A stretch of 64,000 bases of DNA from Phalacrocorax aristotelis (taxonomy: Eukaryota > Chordata > Aves > Suliformes > Phalacrocoracidae). The stretch lies in the NCBI RefSeq assembly GCF_949628215.1, contig NC_134279.1, positions 66,633,766 to 66,697,765 on the forward strand, read 5' to 3'. The notes below the pieces were generated by a model. That model did not search any database, was not told where the DNA came from, and saw only the letters and a program-made list of their open reading frames with translations. The stretch's first letter is position 1, and the number at the start of each line of letters is the position of its first letter. Positions 37,264 through 50,444 of this stretch are shown one piece after another. Made by a program: the position numbers and the translations under genes.

Positions 37264-38720
37264 AAACACAGTATGTTGAGGTCCATCTGAGCCAGTAGCT
37301 TGCCTCTGATGGTGCTGAGAATGTTACAGGAATATGGCATGTCTCCTGTGCAGTTGTGTGAAGTATTCTCCCTGCCTCCACTAATTTGTGCAAGTTTTCC
37401 AGAGACTCCAAGGTATCTTAGTACTTAATAGCCCTGACAGGATTTTTCTTCAATAAATTTGTCCAATCACTTCTTGAATCATTGTGACCTTTTAGTGTTA
37501 CAGACTCCTGTGACAGGGCGTCTGTACTTAGCTGAATATAACATGATAACCTGTCTTCTGTTTATCTTAACCTGCCACCTCTTAGCTGTTTTGTAGTTCA
37601 TATATAGAAAAAGATGATGAACAATCACTTGGTATTTATCTTCTCCATTATACTTTTGACTGTAGGGATGGTGTGGATGAGTCCCAGTTTGAGATTTGGA
37701 TACTTTAATTCACTGTTCTTCATGCGTACTGTATGTCCAAGCAGCCAATGTAATCAGCAAAGCCTAGAGAGTAATGTAGTAGGCCAACCATTAGGGACTG
37801 AACTCAGTTTCATGAACTATCTAAAACTAATGTCATTTGAGATCTGAGGTTAATCTGCCTGGTTCTGGGAAAACTTGATTATCCTGCAAAGCCTGTGGCA
37901 TATTTGTCAATTCCTGTGTGGATGTTTCAGGTGCCTATGGCATCTTAAATGGCACCAGATGTGTGAGACCAAGCAAATGATTTGGGACCTCAGTGTCTGC
38001 CTCAGCGAGCTGAATCGCTCTTGGGTCTCTCTGTTTTGCTGACTGGATCTCTGTTGATGGACTATATAGCGAGTTTACACAAATGGCACACCAGTGAACA
38101 CTTAAATCCCAATATTTTAATCTCTCGCAAAGTTATCTCATGTTCCCATCTTAGCTGTGTCTGTTGGACTTGGAGAGTTATACTTTATTTTGTTACTTCT
38201 TGCATAGAAGCTTTTATCCTGATTGATTATTATTGTTGCTTTTTAGTATACCTTTTTTCAGTTCAATTAGACTCTGCTTAAGGGGGAGGGGGAACCATAG
38301 CTGCATGCTGTATACAGTGCTCTGGGTGAATCATAGACTTATGGTTGTGATATAGAGAGGTTTTTTCATTTGTTCTGCATTTGTTGCTTAGGTGTCCTGT
38401 ATCTAGCTGTCTCACTGCTGTCTTCATTGTGTATTTTATAGCTCCAAGATTTCTTCCTTGAGCAATTTCAGATTCTGTCAGTGTGTATGGAAAATTTAGA
38501 TTTGCTCGTTTAAAGTACATTATATCACACTTATCTACACGGATCTTTGTCTTTTTAACCCTGTGTTTGTGAGGCTCTTCTGCAACTCCTGTAGTCAACT
38601 ATCATTTTTGATGTTATTTTACTTTTCAAAATTTTAATAGATGTATTCAGTAGGACAGCTGCTAGTATAGTGCTCTAGAGACTCTATTCGTGATCTCTAG
38701 TCTGAAAATGAACTATTGTC
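37264..38720 (-). repeat. Ancient L3/CR1-like LINE, degenerate, antisense
   Basis: Two parts appear in the order expected of one antisense element. About 37,270-37,690 resembles the region after the reverse transcriptase (CCAATCACTTCTTGAATC ... CTGCCACCTCTTAGC). About 38,470-38,720 resembles the antisense of the region around the PQGSVLGPVLF motif (TACATTATATCACACTTATC, then CTTCTGCAACTCCTGTAGTC and GACAGCTGCTAGTATAGTGC). The middle part is too worn to judge, and the edges are approximate. Confidence 0.45.
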
Positions 38721-41590
38721 TGTGAGTAGAGACTATATTTAGTCATAACTTTAGTCATATATTTAGTCATAAAATAAAGAGTATGAACTGCTTATTAATA
38801 GGATGAGAAAACCACAAGGGGACTGAAATTTCTGTAGCCCATAAAATGCCATGCTTTTCTTTTAAAAAAGTGTATACATAAAAAAACTAGGAAGAAAAAA
38901 GCAACAACTCTTTTGTTAACAGAGTGGCAGCAGAGGGTCTGTGAAACTTTCGTATGTATTCTCCCTGTTGAATTTGCTTAGAGCAGCAAAGAAGTTAAAT
39001 TTTGGTGCCTGCAGTAGTATAAACTGGTATTATTAATTCATGGATACCTTGAGGGGTTTGGTGATTTCTTATTTAGCAAAGTATGTAGAACATACAAAGA
39101 AATCTTTTTGAACTGTAAAAATTCCTCTATCAGAATTTTACCTGCAAACTACAGGGGAGTAAGGATTTGATCCAATCTGCATGCTTTAGTCTGGAATAGG
39201 AAGAAACAGGCCTCATTTTATCTGTGTTTATCATAGACCTACACTTCAGGCAAAACCTGCAATAAACATTGTGTTTTAAATAAATTATAATATTTGTCTC
39301 CACAAAAAGATATATTGGGTTGGGAAAATCTGTTTCACCCTGGGCTGTAATTAAATCAACGATCTACAGTTTATACTTGCAAGATTTCCAAATTCTACTT
39401 TATTTAAAGTAAGGAAATACTTTGGAAAACAGGAATCAAGTGAGAATTCACTTGAGAAGTTACAGCTAAATTATCAGTGAATTACATGGAAATAAGGCCT
39501 TTTTATTCCTTCTGTTGTCAAGAATTTGGTGTCTTTACTTCTGCACAAAAATTCACCTCATCTGCAATGACCTTAGAATGGACAGAGAGAAGGTATAGAT
39601 ATAAATGTGGCTTGTGTCAAATAAATCTTGTATTTCTTGCATGTTATCTAACTGAAACAGCTTCATAAGATGGCTTTGAACTCATCCAAGACTGTAAAAG
39701 CCAAAGATTTACGGGGATGTTTAAGATCTTAAGGAGTTATGCAAGAATTCCACCAAGACAGAGATTACAAAAGGTGAACAGAAAGGACTCTGAAATCAAA
39801 CGATTTGGCCTTTCCTCATCTAGTTCTGTGGCTTTTAATAGACAGAAATTTTACCTGATTTTACTTATAATGAAAAATAATGTGGTCCTCGCTGACAGAA
39901 TTTGAGTACAGTTTAACCTGATAAAAATGCTCAGGATGAATTTGATTCACCTCAGGGAGAACAAAGAAATAGAGATATTTCATGTAAAAATCATGCTAAG
40001 CAGTATTATTAATTCTAGTTTTTAATTGCATACAAAATCTACAAAAGTGGTTTTGATATTTAAGTGTTGCAAAATTATTTCAAAGTTATGTAGAAAATGG
40101 TTTTGGCAGATAAGTTACCACAGGAATCAGTAGCTGTAAACAAAAGGTTTATAACATCATATTTTAGGGAGGCAGATGCTGCAAGGATCTGGGTTAGAGC
40201 TTGCAGTATTTCACGTATTAATTAATAATCTGGAAGTAAAAATAAACATGTTAAAATTAAGAGATGATACTAACTCAAAGGGAATCATAAACACCTAAAC
40301 AAGATGGAAATAAAAAAGGAATATAGATGGAAGACAAAATAAACTGCATTCCATTTGGAAAAAGGTTTATTCTTCCAAAATCCTACCTCAAAGCAGATGT
40401 GCATGTTATGTGTATGCCCAATATCTGTTTTGGTGTGTAAAGTGTTGGTAAAACAACATGAAGCAGGTACACAGAAATGAAGACAGTATGAAGTGAGACA
40501 TTAGTGCAGGATGGAGAGAAATCCCAAAAAACAGAGAAACGGGAATATGAATCTGTGTCAGCTTCTGAGAATTAAAACTTGTCTCCTCCCTCTCTATGGG
40601 ACTCTGTCTATGCTTTATAGAAGAAGGAAGAGCTGGGAAGTTGGGTATGCAGAAGAAACAATAACAAAACAACCAGTCAAACACCTGAAGCAATTCACTT
40701 CTATTACCTGATTTAGGCACCTGTATTGGAAAAGGAGATGTTGTCCTTTGGAGGCACCTGTCTGTTGACTAACCTAGATTAGGTGTGTAATGATGAAATG
40801 AATTATGTTAGGTGAGAAGAATCCCATCTCTTGTATGCAAGAAACATCCTTCTGAGAATCAAATGCATAGGGTTTTTCTTATTGTTTCCATGCAGTAATT
40901 ACTAGTGGTCTCCTGTGACCTCCTTCGGTGGTAGCTGTGCTTCAGAACAACCAGTTTCTCTCAAAATTTCTATGTCAGAACTGAAGGAATCTTTAATATT
41001 TCCATGACTGTCTAGAAAGACCTATTTCTCGACATGCTGGAGAGACACTGCTTACAACAAGAGCCGTAGCAGGTGGATTTGTGACCAGTGTAAAGAGAAG
41101 GGATTAAAGTTGGGTAGATTTTATAGAACAGTTGCAGAAGACATTTCGGTAATAAACTGCATGTGAGTTTCCCAGCTGAGGAGTTTCTGTCTAGAATTAA
41201 CTTTTGCAATTCTACGGTGTATTTCTGCTTCGCTGAAATTGATGGGATGTGGTATTGGTGCCTTTTTAGCACCTGCTCTGCTTGTGGAAACATTCTTGCA
41301 ATATAGTTTTACTTGCTAATACTTAAGTTGCCTGACAATTATTCTGCTTAAGTGATTAGAAACTATGAAATACAAATGAGGGACAGCTGGGTGTCTTTTT
41401 AGTAAAATTTAGGCCTGGGATAACTTTGTTTGATCACACTTGAGAGATCAAGTGCAGTACATAGGCCACTAAAATAAGGTTTTCTGTGTTCTGTCTTGCA
41501 ATGCACCAGGCAGAAAAATAAAAAATTAAAAAATGGGAATGAATAAATGTGTTTGTGGGATTTCCTTGTATAAAACTTACACTAAAAGGG

Positions 41591-42173
41591 TGTCGTGGTT
41601 TAACCCCAGCCAGCAACCTATCCCCACACAGCTGCTCACTCACTCCCCCCAGGTGGGATGAGGAGAAAATGGGAAAAGTAAAAGTGAGAAAACTCATGGG
41701 TTGAGATAAAGACAGTTTAATAGGTAAAGAAAAAGCTGTGTGTGCAAGCAAAGCAAAACAAGGAATTCATTCACTGCTCCCCATGGGCAGGCAGGTGCTC
41801 AGCCAGCACCAGGAAAGCAGGGCTCCGTCACGCGTAACGGTTACTTGGGAAGACAAACGCCATTACTCTGAATGTCCCCCCCTTCTTCCTTCTTCCCCCA
41901 GCATTATGTGCTGATGTCCTATGGTATGGGATATCCCTTGGGTCAGTTGGGGTCAGCTGTTCCAGCTGTGCCTCCTCCCAGCTCCTTGTGCACCCCCAGC
42001 CCACTCGCTGGTGGGGTGAGAAGCAGAAAAGGCCTTGGCTCTGTGTAATCCCTGCTCAGCAGTAACAAAAACATCTCAGTATTATCAATACTGCTTCCAG
42101 CACAAATCCAAAAGATAGCTCCATACCAGCTACTGTGAAGAAAATTAACTCTATCCCAGCCAAAACCAGCACA
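41591..42173 (-). mobile_element. Solo LTR of an avian endogenous retrovirus (ERVL-like), 583 bp, with perfect 5-bp TSD
   Basis: It begins TGTCGTGGTTTAACCCCAGC and ends AAAACCAGCACA. The 5-mer AAGGG directly flanks both ends (41586-41590 and 42174-42178), a perfect target-site duplication whose length is typical of ERVL. No internal region remains. On the minus strand an ATTAAA hexamer (41716-41721) sits where a poly(A) signal would, favouring minus orientation. It is related to the copy at 465-1016, and its intact TSD and lower decay suggest the younger insertion. It lies in FAM184B intron 1. Confidence 0.88.
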
Positions 42174-45100
42174 AAGGGAAAAAAAAAACAGAGAGAGAGG
42201 CAGAAAGAGGCGAAAAAAAAATCCCATACCAAACAAAAGATATTAGAAACCTGTAGACATTTTATGCTTGTAGTTTCTTGATACATTTTAGTGTCTCTGT
42301 ATTTGAACTGACTGTAATACATGATACATGTAGGGAAAAGGGCAATATGTTCGGGTTTTAAGAATGTAAGATCAACTTTCCCTCTTCTACTGTGTATCTC
42401 TAGATAAGGAAAACCACAAATACTGTGGACACTGTGAGGCATTGCACAGTGAGCTTCTGCCCAAGAGGCATCAGATCATCTAAATGCAAGTGGATTTCAT
42501 ACAGAGCTATTGGCTACATCTGTGCTGCTTCCCCCTCCCATCCCTCCAGAGAAAGGCTTTATTAACGTGGTTGAAGCGACAGATGAAAGGATTTAGATTG
42601 ACCCTGCACTAGAAGAGAATATCCTGAAGCAAAAGTCTTTTTTAGTACAGTAATTAGGATTCATTCTGGTGCAGGACACAAGTGATGCAGCTCTTCTGAA
42701 GCGTGAGGAGATGTGGAAACCAGTTTGGTTTGTTGTGGCCAATGCAGGTGAGAGCTGGTGGAGTTTCCTTAACTTGAGCTAAGGCTATGTCAAGTCAGTT
42801 GCATATGTTTGCAGCATGATGCTGGGGCATCTGGTCTGACTTCGTAGAACTTGCATCTTTAAAGCTCATTAGTTTCTGGTTATAGTTTTCAGAGCTAAAA
42901 GCAGACATACTGCTTTCAGCAAGAGGCTGGCACTGTGAGCTGTAGCTGGGTTCTCAGCTCTGACTTTGAGCTCATGAAGTCCATAGAACATAAATTGGCC
43001 CTGAACAGTTTGCATCTCTGACTTGTTAATTTGTTATCCGTGCCCACTATGTATGGATAGATAGAATTTTGAGGGTTGGGAAATTTTGGAAAAATATTTT
43101 TAATAACTTGCTGACAGTAAAAGGCTTGAAATAAGGTATTTTTATTGTTTTGTAAATGACAGTCAACAATGTTGGTCTGTGTTGATTCAAAGTAATTTTA
43201 AAGTACTGTCACGGTGAGTGGATAAATGGACTGTGAACTGTATATATTTCTTATAAAAAGAAATGTACTTTATAGCATTTTTCTAATGAATGGGATGGTA
43301 ATATGCTATGTAATCTGAAAGCTCACAAAAGAAACTTTTGGTATTTCTCACCACAACTCCAGCTTTTGAAAGCAATGTTTTTTCAGCTGGAGCTGAGCTT
43401 TCATTTCAGAGGAAAATAAATTACCTTGTGTTTTGCAAGGTGCTTGAGGCACACATGGAAGACTAAAAAATCATAAGGCAAATTAAAAAAAAAAACCAAA
43501 ACCTTAAATATATAAACAAAATTCCATGTGATTGTAAAGATATTTTTGTAATTTTAGGTTCTGAAACACTTCTGGATGTTTGGAGTGCAACTTTTTTAAG
43601 GCTGTACCCCACATAAATGGGTAATGTTATCAATTTTTGCTGCAACTATTTGGATACATGAAATTATTATTGGGCTTTCAGGAAGCCACAGAGGATGTAA
43701 GGAGAGGTATGAGACTCAGTTCATTAGGTCCCTGATCATGTTAAAACAGTATCATTCAGTTTAAATTAGCATTGGTGTAAAATTGGATCAGCACTGTAGC
43801 TAATCATAGCCTAGGTCTGTACCTTATTTAAAAGACGTTCTTCCTTATTCGTTGTTAGAAAGAACAAAAGATACTTATTAGAGTAATAGGTAATAAATCG
43901 TGGGAGTTGGTTTTATTTTCTAATCTGTATAGTTACAGTGACATTGGAGGCTGAGGGATACAGAGCCATTTCTTTCAATAACTGAACTTACTTTTAATAA
44001 TGTCTCTGTCCTTTGCTTTAAAAGAGACCCTTTTAAGGCTGACATGTTTAGATACCTCACTCTGCTCTAGTTTGCTTGGGAAGCAGACGAGACAGAACTT
44101 ATAGAAACAAATTTACCTGCTAGTGAAGGTAAGATACTACTGCTGCTAGTGGAAAGGAGATGATGTGGTCACCTGGCCTCAGTAAGCCTCTAGCAAACTA
44201 ATTAGCAATCAGAATTTGTCTCCTTCCCTGCTTTGTTTAGTGTGCCGCCAGTAGGACCCTGTTTGGCAACCCCCTCCAAGGCCTTTTCTCATTCTTGTGT
44301 TTCTTTTTTTTTCTTGTAGCCCTTTCTCTATCAGGAAGGATTTGTGCCCCCTAGCTTGGGCCTGAAGGAAGAACACTTATGATCTTTCCCTTCTTTGATT
44401 CTTCTTATCCTCACTCCTCACCTTCCATACCAAATTGTCTCACTTCTTATCCAGCTAATAAAGCAACCTGCTAGAACCAATTTTTTCATTATGAAAGTCA
44501 GGTTCTTACAAGAGTAGTCTTTAACACTACTATAGGGAGACAGAAGTGTCTTTGTCTTTTTTGATTTGAATGCTTTAGCTTTGTCTTCACTGATGAGGTT
44601 CAGTTGACTGTTTTCTTTTTTGTTATTTTACATTACCATAAAGAAAAGGAGAAGGGAAATGCCATTCAGTTTTACAGCATTTGGAGGATAAAATAGGATT
44701 AGTAAGATGTATTCATATTCACCACACTGTTAATGTTCAAGTGTATGTGTGCAAGAGTGTTATTACCAACCTGTCATACAACTCTCAGTTGCTGTAAAAT
44801 CAGTACAATGTTTCCCAACACATTCAGTTTTGGAGAACTGTAAGGAGGCAGTAGGCATTGGTATTATGCTAGTAACTCAGAGAGTAATGTAGCGCACTCT
44901 TAATTTGTGCGCAATTCTGTCTGTATTGTCAAACTGATCAATTTTAGAGCTGCTTTAAAAAAGCTGTTTATCAACACAACTGTTAAGAGATTTATACTGC
45001 ATTAGCCAACAGTACGTACACTCGCAAAGTACAGATGCTGAAATACTTTTTCAGTATTTTTCCTTCCAGCACATAAAGTCCCAGATTCATGTCACTTAAC

Positions 45101-46069
45101 TCCAGTCTCTTAAATGAGGTATCTGGAATAGGAACGTAGTAGCTATATTCAGTAGGGAGTGAAAGGCATGTGGAAGGGGCTTGAATTTCATAAAGGACAG
45201 AGCAGCAGCCCTCTAAAAATTAAATCTCTTAAGAAGGTTAAGATACTGAGGAATCTGTTTCAGCACTCAAGCTTGAAGATTAAATTTAAAGGCATGCATT
45301 TTCAAGTCAAAATTCTTCATTGTGCTTCTAGCCGCTATTGAACAGAAGTGTAGGAATAATAGATAAAGCAGGGAGGCCAGTTTCTTCCGTTCTTTCAAAT
45401 AACTCATTTAAGATGTTGGTGACGGTCTAATGCTCAGTGGAATTTGGGAAGTCTCTCTGATGAAGAAAGACTTTAGAGGAACCCAAACTCCACCATCAGC
45501 CTGAACACAACATAATATGAGACAGGCAGTGCTGCTTTACTAGATAAATTAATCATTAAGAGTGGAAGTCTTTGAGTCACAAAGGCTGGACGTTCATTTA
45601 TTTTGCTGGTGGAATGAAACACAGAAATGTGATCATCAACATCTGACCTTGCTAATTGAAGAATTGCCCAAACTAATTACTGGTTATTCTAAACCTGTGG
45701 GCAAAATTAATCTTTTCCTTGTAGTTTTTATGTCTTCTCCTGAACAGTTACGAAAGGTTCATAGAACAATTTTGGTTAGTGAGGAGAAGGAATCTGCTTG
45801 GTATTCTGCAACTATTTCTGTTTCAAAGGAAAAATCATTAAAAATAAGAGAAAATTAACAGCATGTAATCTAAGGCCCAAAAATATACATGTCTAAATGT
45901 AGACAATGGCTTCTTGTCTGTTTGTCTTCTGGAATATGATACTGTTACTCTCTTTTATCACTTTTTTTATCCAGAAATGTATCCAGACCATGTTTTGCAT
46001 TTGTGACTTTCTAAGATTTCTGTACTTAGTTACTGCCAGGGAGGAGGTTGACTACATGCAAGATGTATT

Positions 46070-46190
46070 TCATAGAATCATAGAATTGTTAAGGTTGGAA
46101 AAAACCCTTAAGATCAACGAGTCCAATGGCTAACATATCACTGCCAAGTCTACCACTAAACCATATCCTCAAGCACCATGTCTACCCTTC
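46070..46190 (-). mobile_element. CR1 LINE 3'-end fragment (second subfamily)
   Basis: The plus strand begins TCATAGAATCATAGAATTG, then AAGATCAACGAGTCCAATGG and CTACCACTAAACCATATCC, the reverse complement of a CR1 3' end of a subfamily different from the copy at 36,793. It is about 120 bp, 5'-truncated and non-coding. Confidence 0.87.
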
Positions 46191-47737
46191 TTTTAAAGGG
46201 TATTTGTGTTTGCTTTCATTTATGGATGACTGAAATTCAATGTTATTCATATACAGGTAGCACAAACAATGGTTAGATATAGCTAAGCAAATTCAATAAT
46301 TCTGGAGACATCCTCAGGGCTTATACAACACAGAATACAGACTTGTGACATCCTGTGGTCAAGACACCTATTGGTCTCTTAATTGAGGCTTTCCCTGAGG
46401 AAATATTGAAGATTACGGGACCAAAATTCTAGTATAATTAAAGAATTATGTGTGACCTTGCTTCTGTATTTATTTATGTACTTAAGACACTTATTTTCTC
46501 AAATATCATCTAGGAATGTTTCAGTTAACATCTGTGGGCTCAGGCCAGGCTGAAAATATGTCATAATGTATATACAAATTCCAAACCTTGTTTTGTAGAG
46601 TAATAAGTTCCCTCTAAAAAAAGACCCCAACCAACCAAGTGGAAAACCTCCACACATATGTTAATACATAATGTGTTGTTCCTTTTAAGTTAGATAACTA
46701 TGCCTAGTAGAAACTGAATTAGACCCCTTGTGTCCTAATAGGGGCCTGAAAAGTCAAGCATGTGTCTTTTGAAGGCAGTTACTATGTTTTGCAATTACAT
46801 ATAACTGTGATGTAAGCTTAACATGTACATTTACCAGTTTTGACTCTGAATTCTTCATTTCAGTCTCCTGTGAGCTTCTAAAAGCATTTTCTTGTCAAAA
46901 CAGTAGTAGCGTGCTTGTACAACAGCTTTGTGAAAGGTCTTTGGTGTTATGTCATGGGTAACAGATGAAGCCTGCTTGGAATAAAAATTTGTCTTATGGT
47001 CATGAGAATTATTCTGTATTTTGTAGGAGAAAATAGAACATCAAAAGGTTTAAATCAATTGTTTGAAAAAATTGCTTGTTGTCATCAGAGGCTTACTTGA
47101 AACTCCTAAAATCTGATTTCTGATAATCATAGCTGTTACTGAAGTGAGGAAAAAAAACCCTTTTCCCAGACACTTCTCAGAATCAAGCCAAAAGGTGCTT
47201 GCAGTTGAGTAATACCTATCTTGAAATGCTGACCAAGCTAACTTGCCAGGTATGCTGCTTCCAGGAACGCATCTTCAGTGGTGTTTTAGTTTGAGTCAAG
47301 AGTGCAAAATTTAATCCTCTTACTAACTTTCCTTTCATTTACATCACAGGCTGAGATTGGTCCACACGACCTGGATGTCAGGACTTCAGGCTTCACTCTA
47401 CAAATCTGCTAATACTAGTCCCCAGCACTTGCTAATGCTAAAGGCAACATGGGAGGTAGTCTTCCTGTGCTGAAGGCTAGGGGAACTGGACTACAATTAA
47501 GGAGTCCATTAGCTAAAGAAGGGGCCCTATTTCATTCCCTGTATCAGTTAATAATTGTCCTTAATGTTCCTAATTCAAAAAAAAAAAAAACCCACAAAGA
47601 AATAAAACACAACCAAAAAAAGATTAAGCAGTGGCATTTAACTTTTAGCATTTAACATCTTGATAAACGTCGTAACGAAATTCATTACTTCCATTTACCA
47701 GATACTTTAATTTCCTAATATTTTTCTTGTTCTATAG

Positions 47738-48502
47738 GTGATATATGCCCTGAACACTAAGAATGATGAACATGAGGCTAGTATACAGGCTCTGAGAGAC
47801 GCTCATGAAGAAGAAATTCAGCACATTCTTGCTGAGACAAGGGAAACAATTCTCCAGTGTAAAAGCAAAGCTGAAGAAGAAAAATTGCTGAGAAAACGTA
47901 TTCAGGCCCTTGAACTTGCAGTAGAACAACACAAGAGACTAAAGGAAGAAGCCTTGGCAGAGTTAACATTGTGCAAGAAGCAGGTGGAAAAGAAGGAGCC
48001 GGGAACGGAAGTGAAACAAGCAGAGATGACCCTTTCTACAGGCATGGTAGATACCAATGCAGACTTTGAAAACAAGCTTCTACATTTAAATCAGGAGCCT
48101 GATGGACTGCTAAATGAGTGCAAAGCATCCAGGAGAGCAAATTTAGATAAAAAAGTAATTTTAGATGAAAAATACACTGTGGAAGGACAAACTCTACTAA
48201 GTGAGATGGAAAACCCGAAGAGTGTGAACGAGAGAGCAGCTGAAGAATATACTCAGAAAACAAGCAAACTGCAAGCCTCTTATGAGAGAGAAAAAGAGGA
48301 TTTGAAAAATGCTATGCAGCAATCTATGATAGAAGCAAAGAAAAATTGTCAGCAAAGAGAAGTGGAGCAAAGGAAGAGCTCAGAGGCTGAGGAGGGGTTT
48401 TTGCTGCAGCAGGTAAAGAAGCTGGAGGCAGACCTGGAGGAGAAAAGCCAGAAGATAAATGAGAGGAAGAAGCATTCCCAGAAGCTGAAGGAGAGAATAC
48501 AG
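47738..48502 (+). CDS. FAM184B: FAM184B exon 2 (residues 46-300)
   Basis: The acceptor TTCTATAG precedes GTGATATATGCC and the donor is ATACAG|GTAGAG. The exon is 765 bp, phase 0 to 0, with no stop. It encodes VIYALNTKNDEHEASIQALR, then Glu/Lys/Leu-rich heptads (EEEKLLRKRIQALELAVEQ), a looser middle, then KLQASYEREKEDLKNAMQQS and KLEADLEEKSQKI, ending HSQKLKERIQ. The whole exon is predicted coiled coil. It is well conserved against human FAM184B as recalled. Alone it contains 255 open codons, so its frame has been kept, or lost function only recently. Confidence 0.9.
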
Positions 48503-50050
48503 GTAGAGTATGAGACTGTGATCCCTATCTCTGCCTATAAAAGTGCATATTATTAATTCTTCAAGATTGGGAGGAGGAGGGGTCTTTTAACTATCATATT
48601 GAGTCAAATGCTTTGTAAGCACTAAAGCAGTTTTAGAGGCTTAGAACAGAAATAGGAGGGTTATAATGCTGAGAGTTTTAAAGAAAGAGTTAAGATGATT
48701 AGTGACTCATTAGGAGAACATTTTGAACACCAGACTCTGTATTTCCTGAGGGAGCAGAGAGGTAAAATTTATCTGTTGACTGAATAGAACTTTTCCTTTC
48801 CTGCCCAGAAATATGAAGAGAACAGCAAGCAGGCACTAATGCTAGCAATGAGTATTTACAGAGTACATTTTCTGTTTTCCTTCTAGTTGCCAATAGCTCA
48901 GTGCATGAACAGGGTTAGATATGAGACCTGAGCTGGCAGGTTAGGAATCAAGTGCTTTGATTGTATGACGCTTGCAACAGTCACTTGTACCAAGTGACAT
49001 TTAAAGAAGTGTACTTTACACCGGTGAAGTTTTATGTGCTGAGCTGTGAGACTTTCACCATTAGTTCTCACCTCCCACTTTGCCTGTCTGCCTTAGCTGG
49101 TGTATATCTCATACATTGGCAGCACAGCTCTGCAGCCTCTTTCTGCTTAATTGCATCACATGTCAGATGCAGTTTCAGAGGTTGGCACATCATGGGCAAT
49201 CTGCCAACCAGCTGCATTTGGTATATAAGGTCAGGGTGTGGGAGAGACACTGATGAACTGGACTGATGCTGAAGCACCCAGCCATGCTCTGTGCTCAACA
49301 GTTCCACTTCCTTCTAATACTGTTGGTCCCTCCCATCACATAAACTCAGCCATCAGACTTGTCCCCAGCCCTATGATAGCAATCTTGCATATTAGGTAAG
49401 AAAACACCTTGAAGGTCTAGACTTGGAGCATGTCAGAATAACAATAATTGTTTCCTGGTGGGAAAGAAGATTTATCTTCTTTAGAGTCAGAGAATCCTGG
49501 AATCCTGTAGAGAGCAGGGTCACCCCAGTCAACCGTGTTCCTCCAAGACAACTCTGACCCTCTTCACCATCTGCCCTTGCATCTTGCCTGTCAGTATCAT
49601 TTTGTTGATGATGCAGAGTTCTGGGCCTCTTCTTTGAGGATTCTCTTGGAGGGAGTTCAGCCTGCAATACAGTCGCTGCCTTTTTGTTTCACAAGATCAG
49701 AGGGTGAATTGAATACGCCTTCCCCAACATTATTCAGATGCCATTCTCTCAGCGTGTAGGTCTGTAGCAGAACAACCTCTATTTTCTGCAGAAAAGTGGA
49801 AAGGATATAATGAATGGTAGAGAGGCAGATAAACTCAAAATGGTTTATCTCAATGGCTTCACATTGCAAATATTCTGGCAGCAGAGACAGTTTAAGGGTT
49901 TGGAACAGCAAAAAAATGCATTTAAACCCGCTCTGTAGGTGAAAGATTTATATCATGGAACTGCGCTAAGAGAGAAAACGAGCATTTATTTCAGATGACA
50001 AAAAATGAACATATGTAATAAACGTAGAAGTAATGTTATGCATATTTTAG

Positions 50051-50185
50051 GATTTGGAAGTGTAGCTTAAGGGAACACAGCAAGAAATTCTGGAATCAAA
50101 AGGTATAGTGAAAAAAGTGGAGGAAGATCTAAGTGCAGTCAAAGAGAGAAATACACTTCAAGAGAAGGAAATCGTGAAAAAGCAG
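50051..50185 (+). pseudogene. FAM184B: FAM184B exon 3 with an in-frame TAG
   Basis: The acceptor CATATTTTAG precedes GATTTGGAAGTG and the donor is AAGCAG|GTAAGA; both splice sites look good, at 135 bp and phase 0. The frame reads DLEV, stop, LKGTQQEILESKGIVKK, then VEEDLSAVKERNTLQEKE. The human protein as recalled reads DLDVQLKEARQENSELKG here with no gap, so the TAG (50063-50065) replaces a Gln codon, one C-to-T change from CAG. No other frame is open. The stop would end translation after 304 residues and should trigger nonsense-mediated decay. Confidence 0.82.
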
Positions 50186-50342
50186 GTAAGATGCTCATTA
50201 ATGTCATTCTGAAGTATTTCCCTTGTTAGTAGTCACTCAGATTGGAAATTCCACAAGTTAGTTATGCTATTTGAAATGGAAATTTTGATACCACAGAAGA
50301 TATGGAAACTATATTGAATTCCCAAAGCAAAGCTATTAATAA

Positions 50343-50444
50343 GTAGATGAACTGAAACATCAAATAACACAGCTGCAGCAAACGACTTCCGCTAAACAGA
50401 GCGAGAACAAGAGTGGCTCTGAAGATGCGCAAGAGCTTGAACAG
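50343..50444 (+). pseudogene. Possible FAM184B exon relic with wrong phase
   Basis: An open block of 34 codons reads VDELKHQITQLQQTTSAKQS, then ENKSGSEDAQELEQ, a coiled-coil-like composition, and is followed by CAG|GTGGTT. The upstream AGs (AATAAG or AAGTAG) would both need one base from the previous exon, but exon 3 ends in phase 0. Joined to exon 3 it would hit a stop at once. Either it is a further broken exon of the same gene, or it is not an exon. Confidence 0.4.

Noticed and set aside
47738..48556. 272-codon ORF as an independent gene starting at 47,738
   Set aside because: The first codon is GTG directly after a TTCTATAG acceptor and the last 17 codons run into intron. It is FAM184B exon 2.
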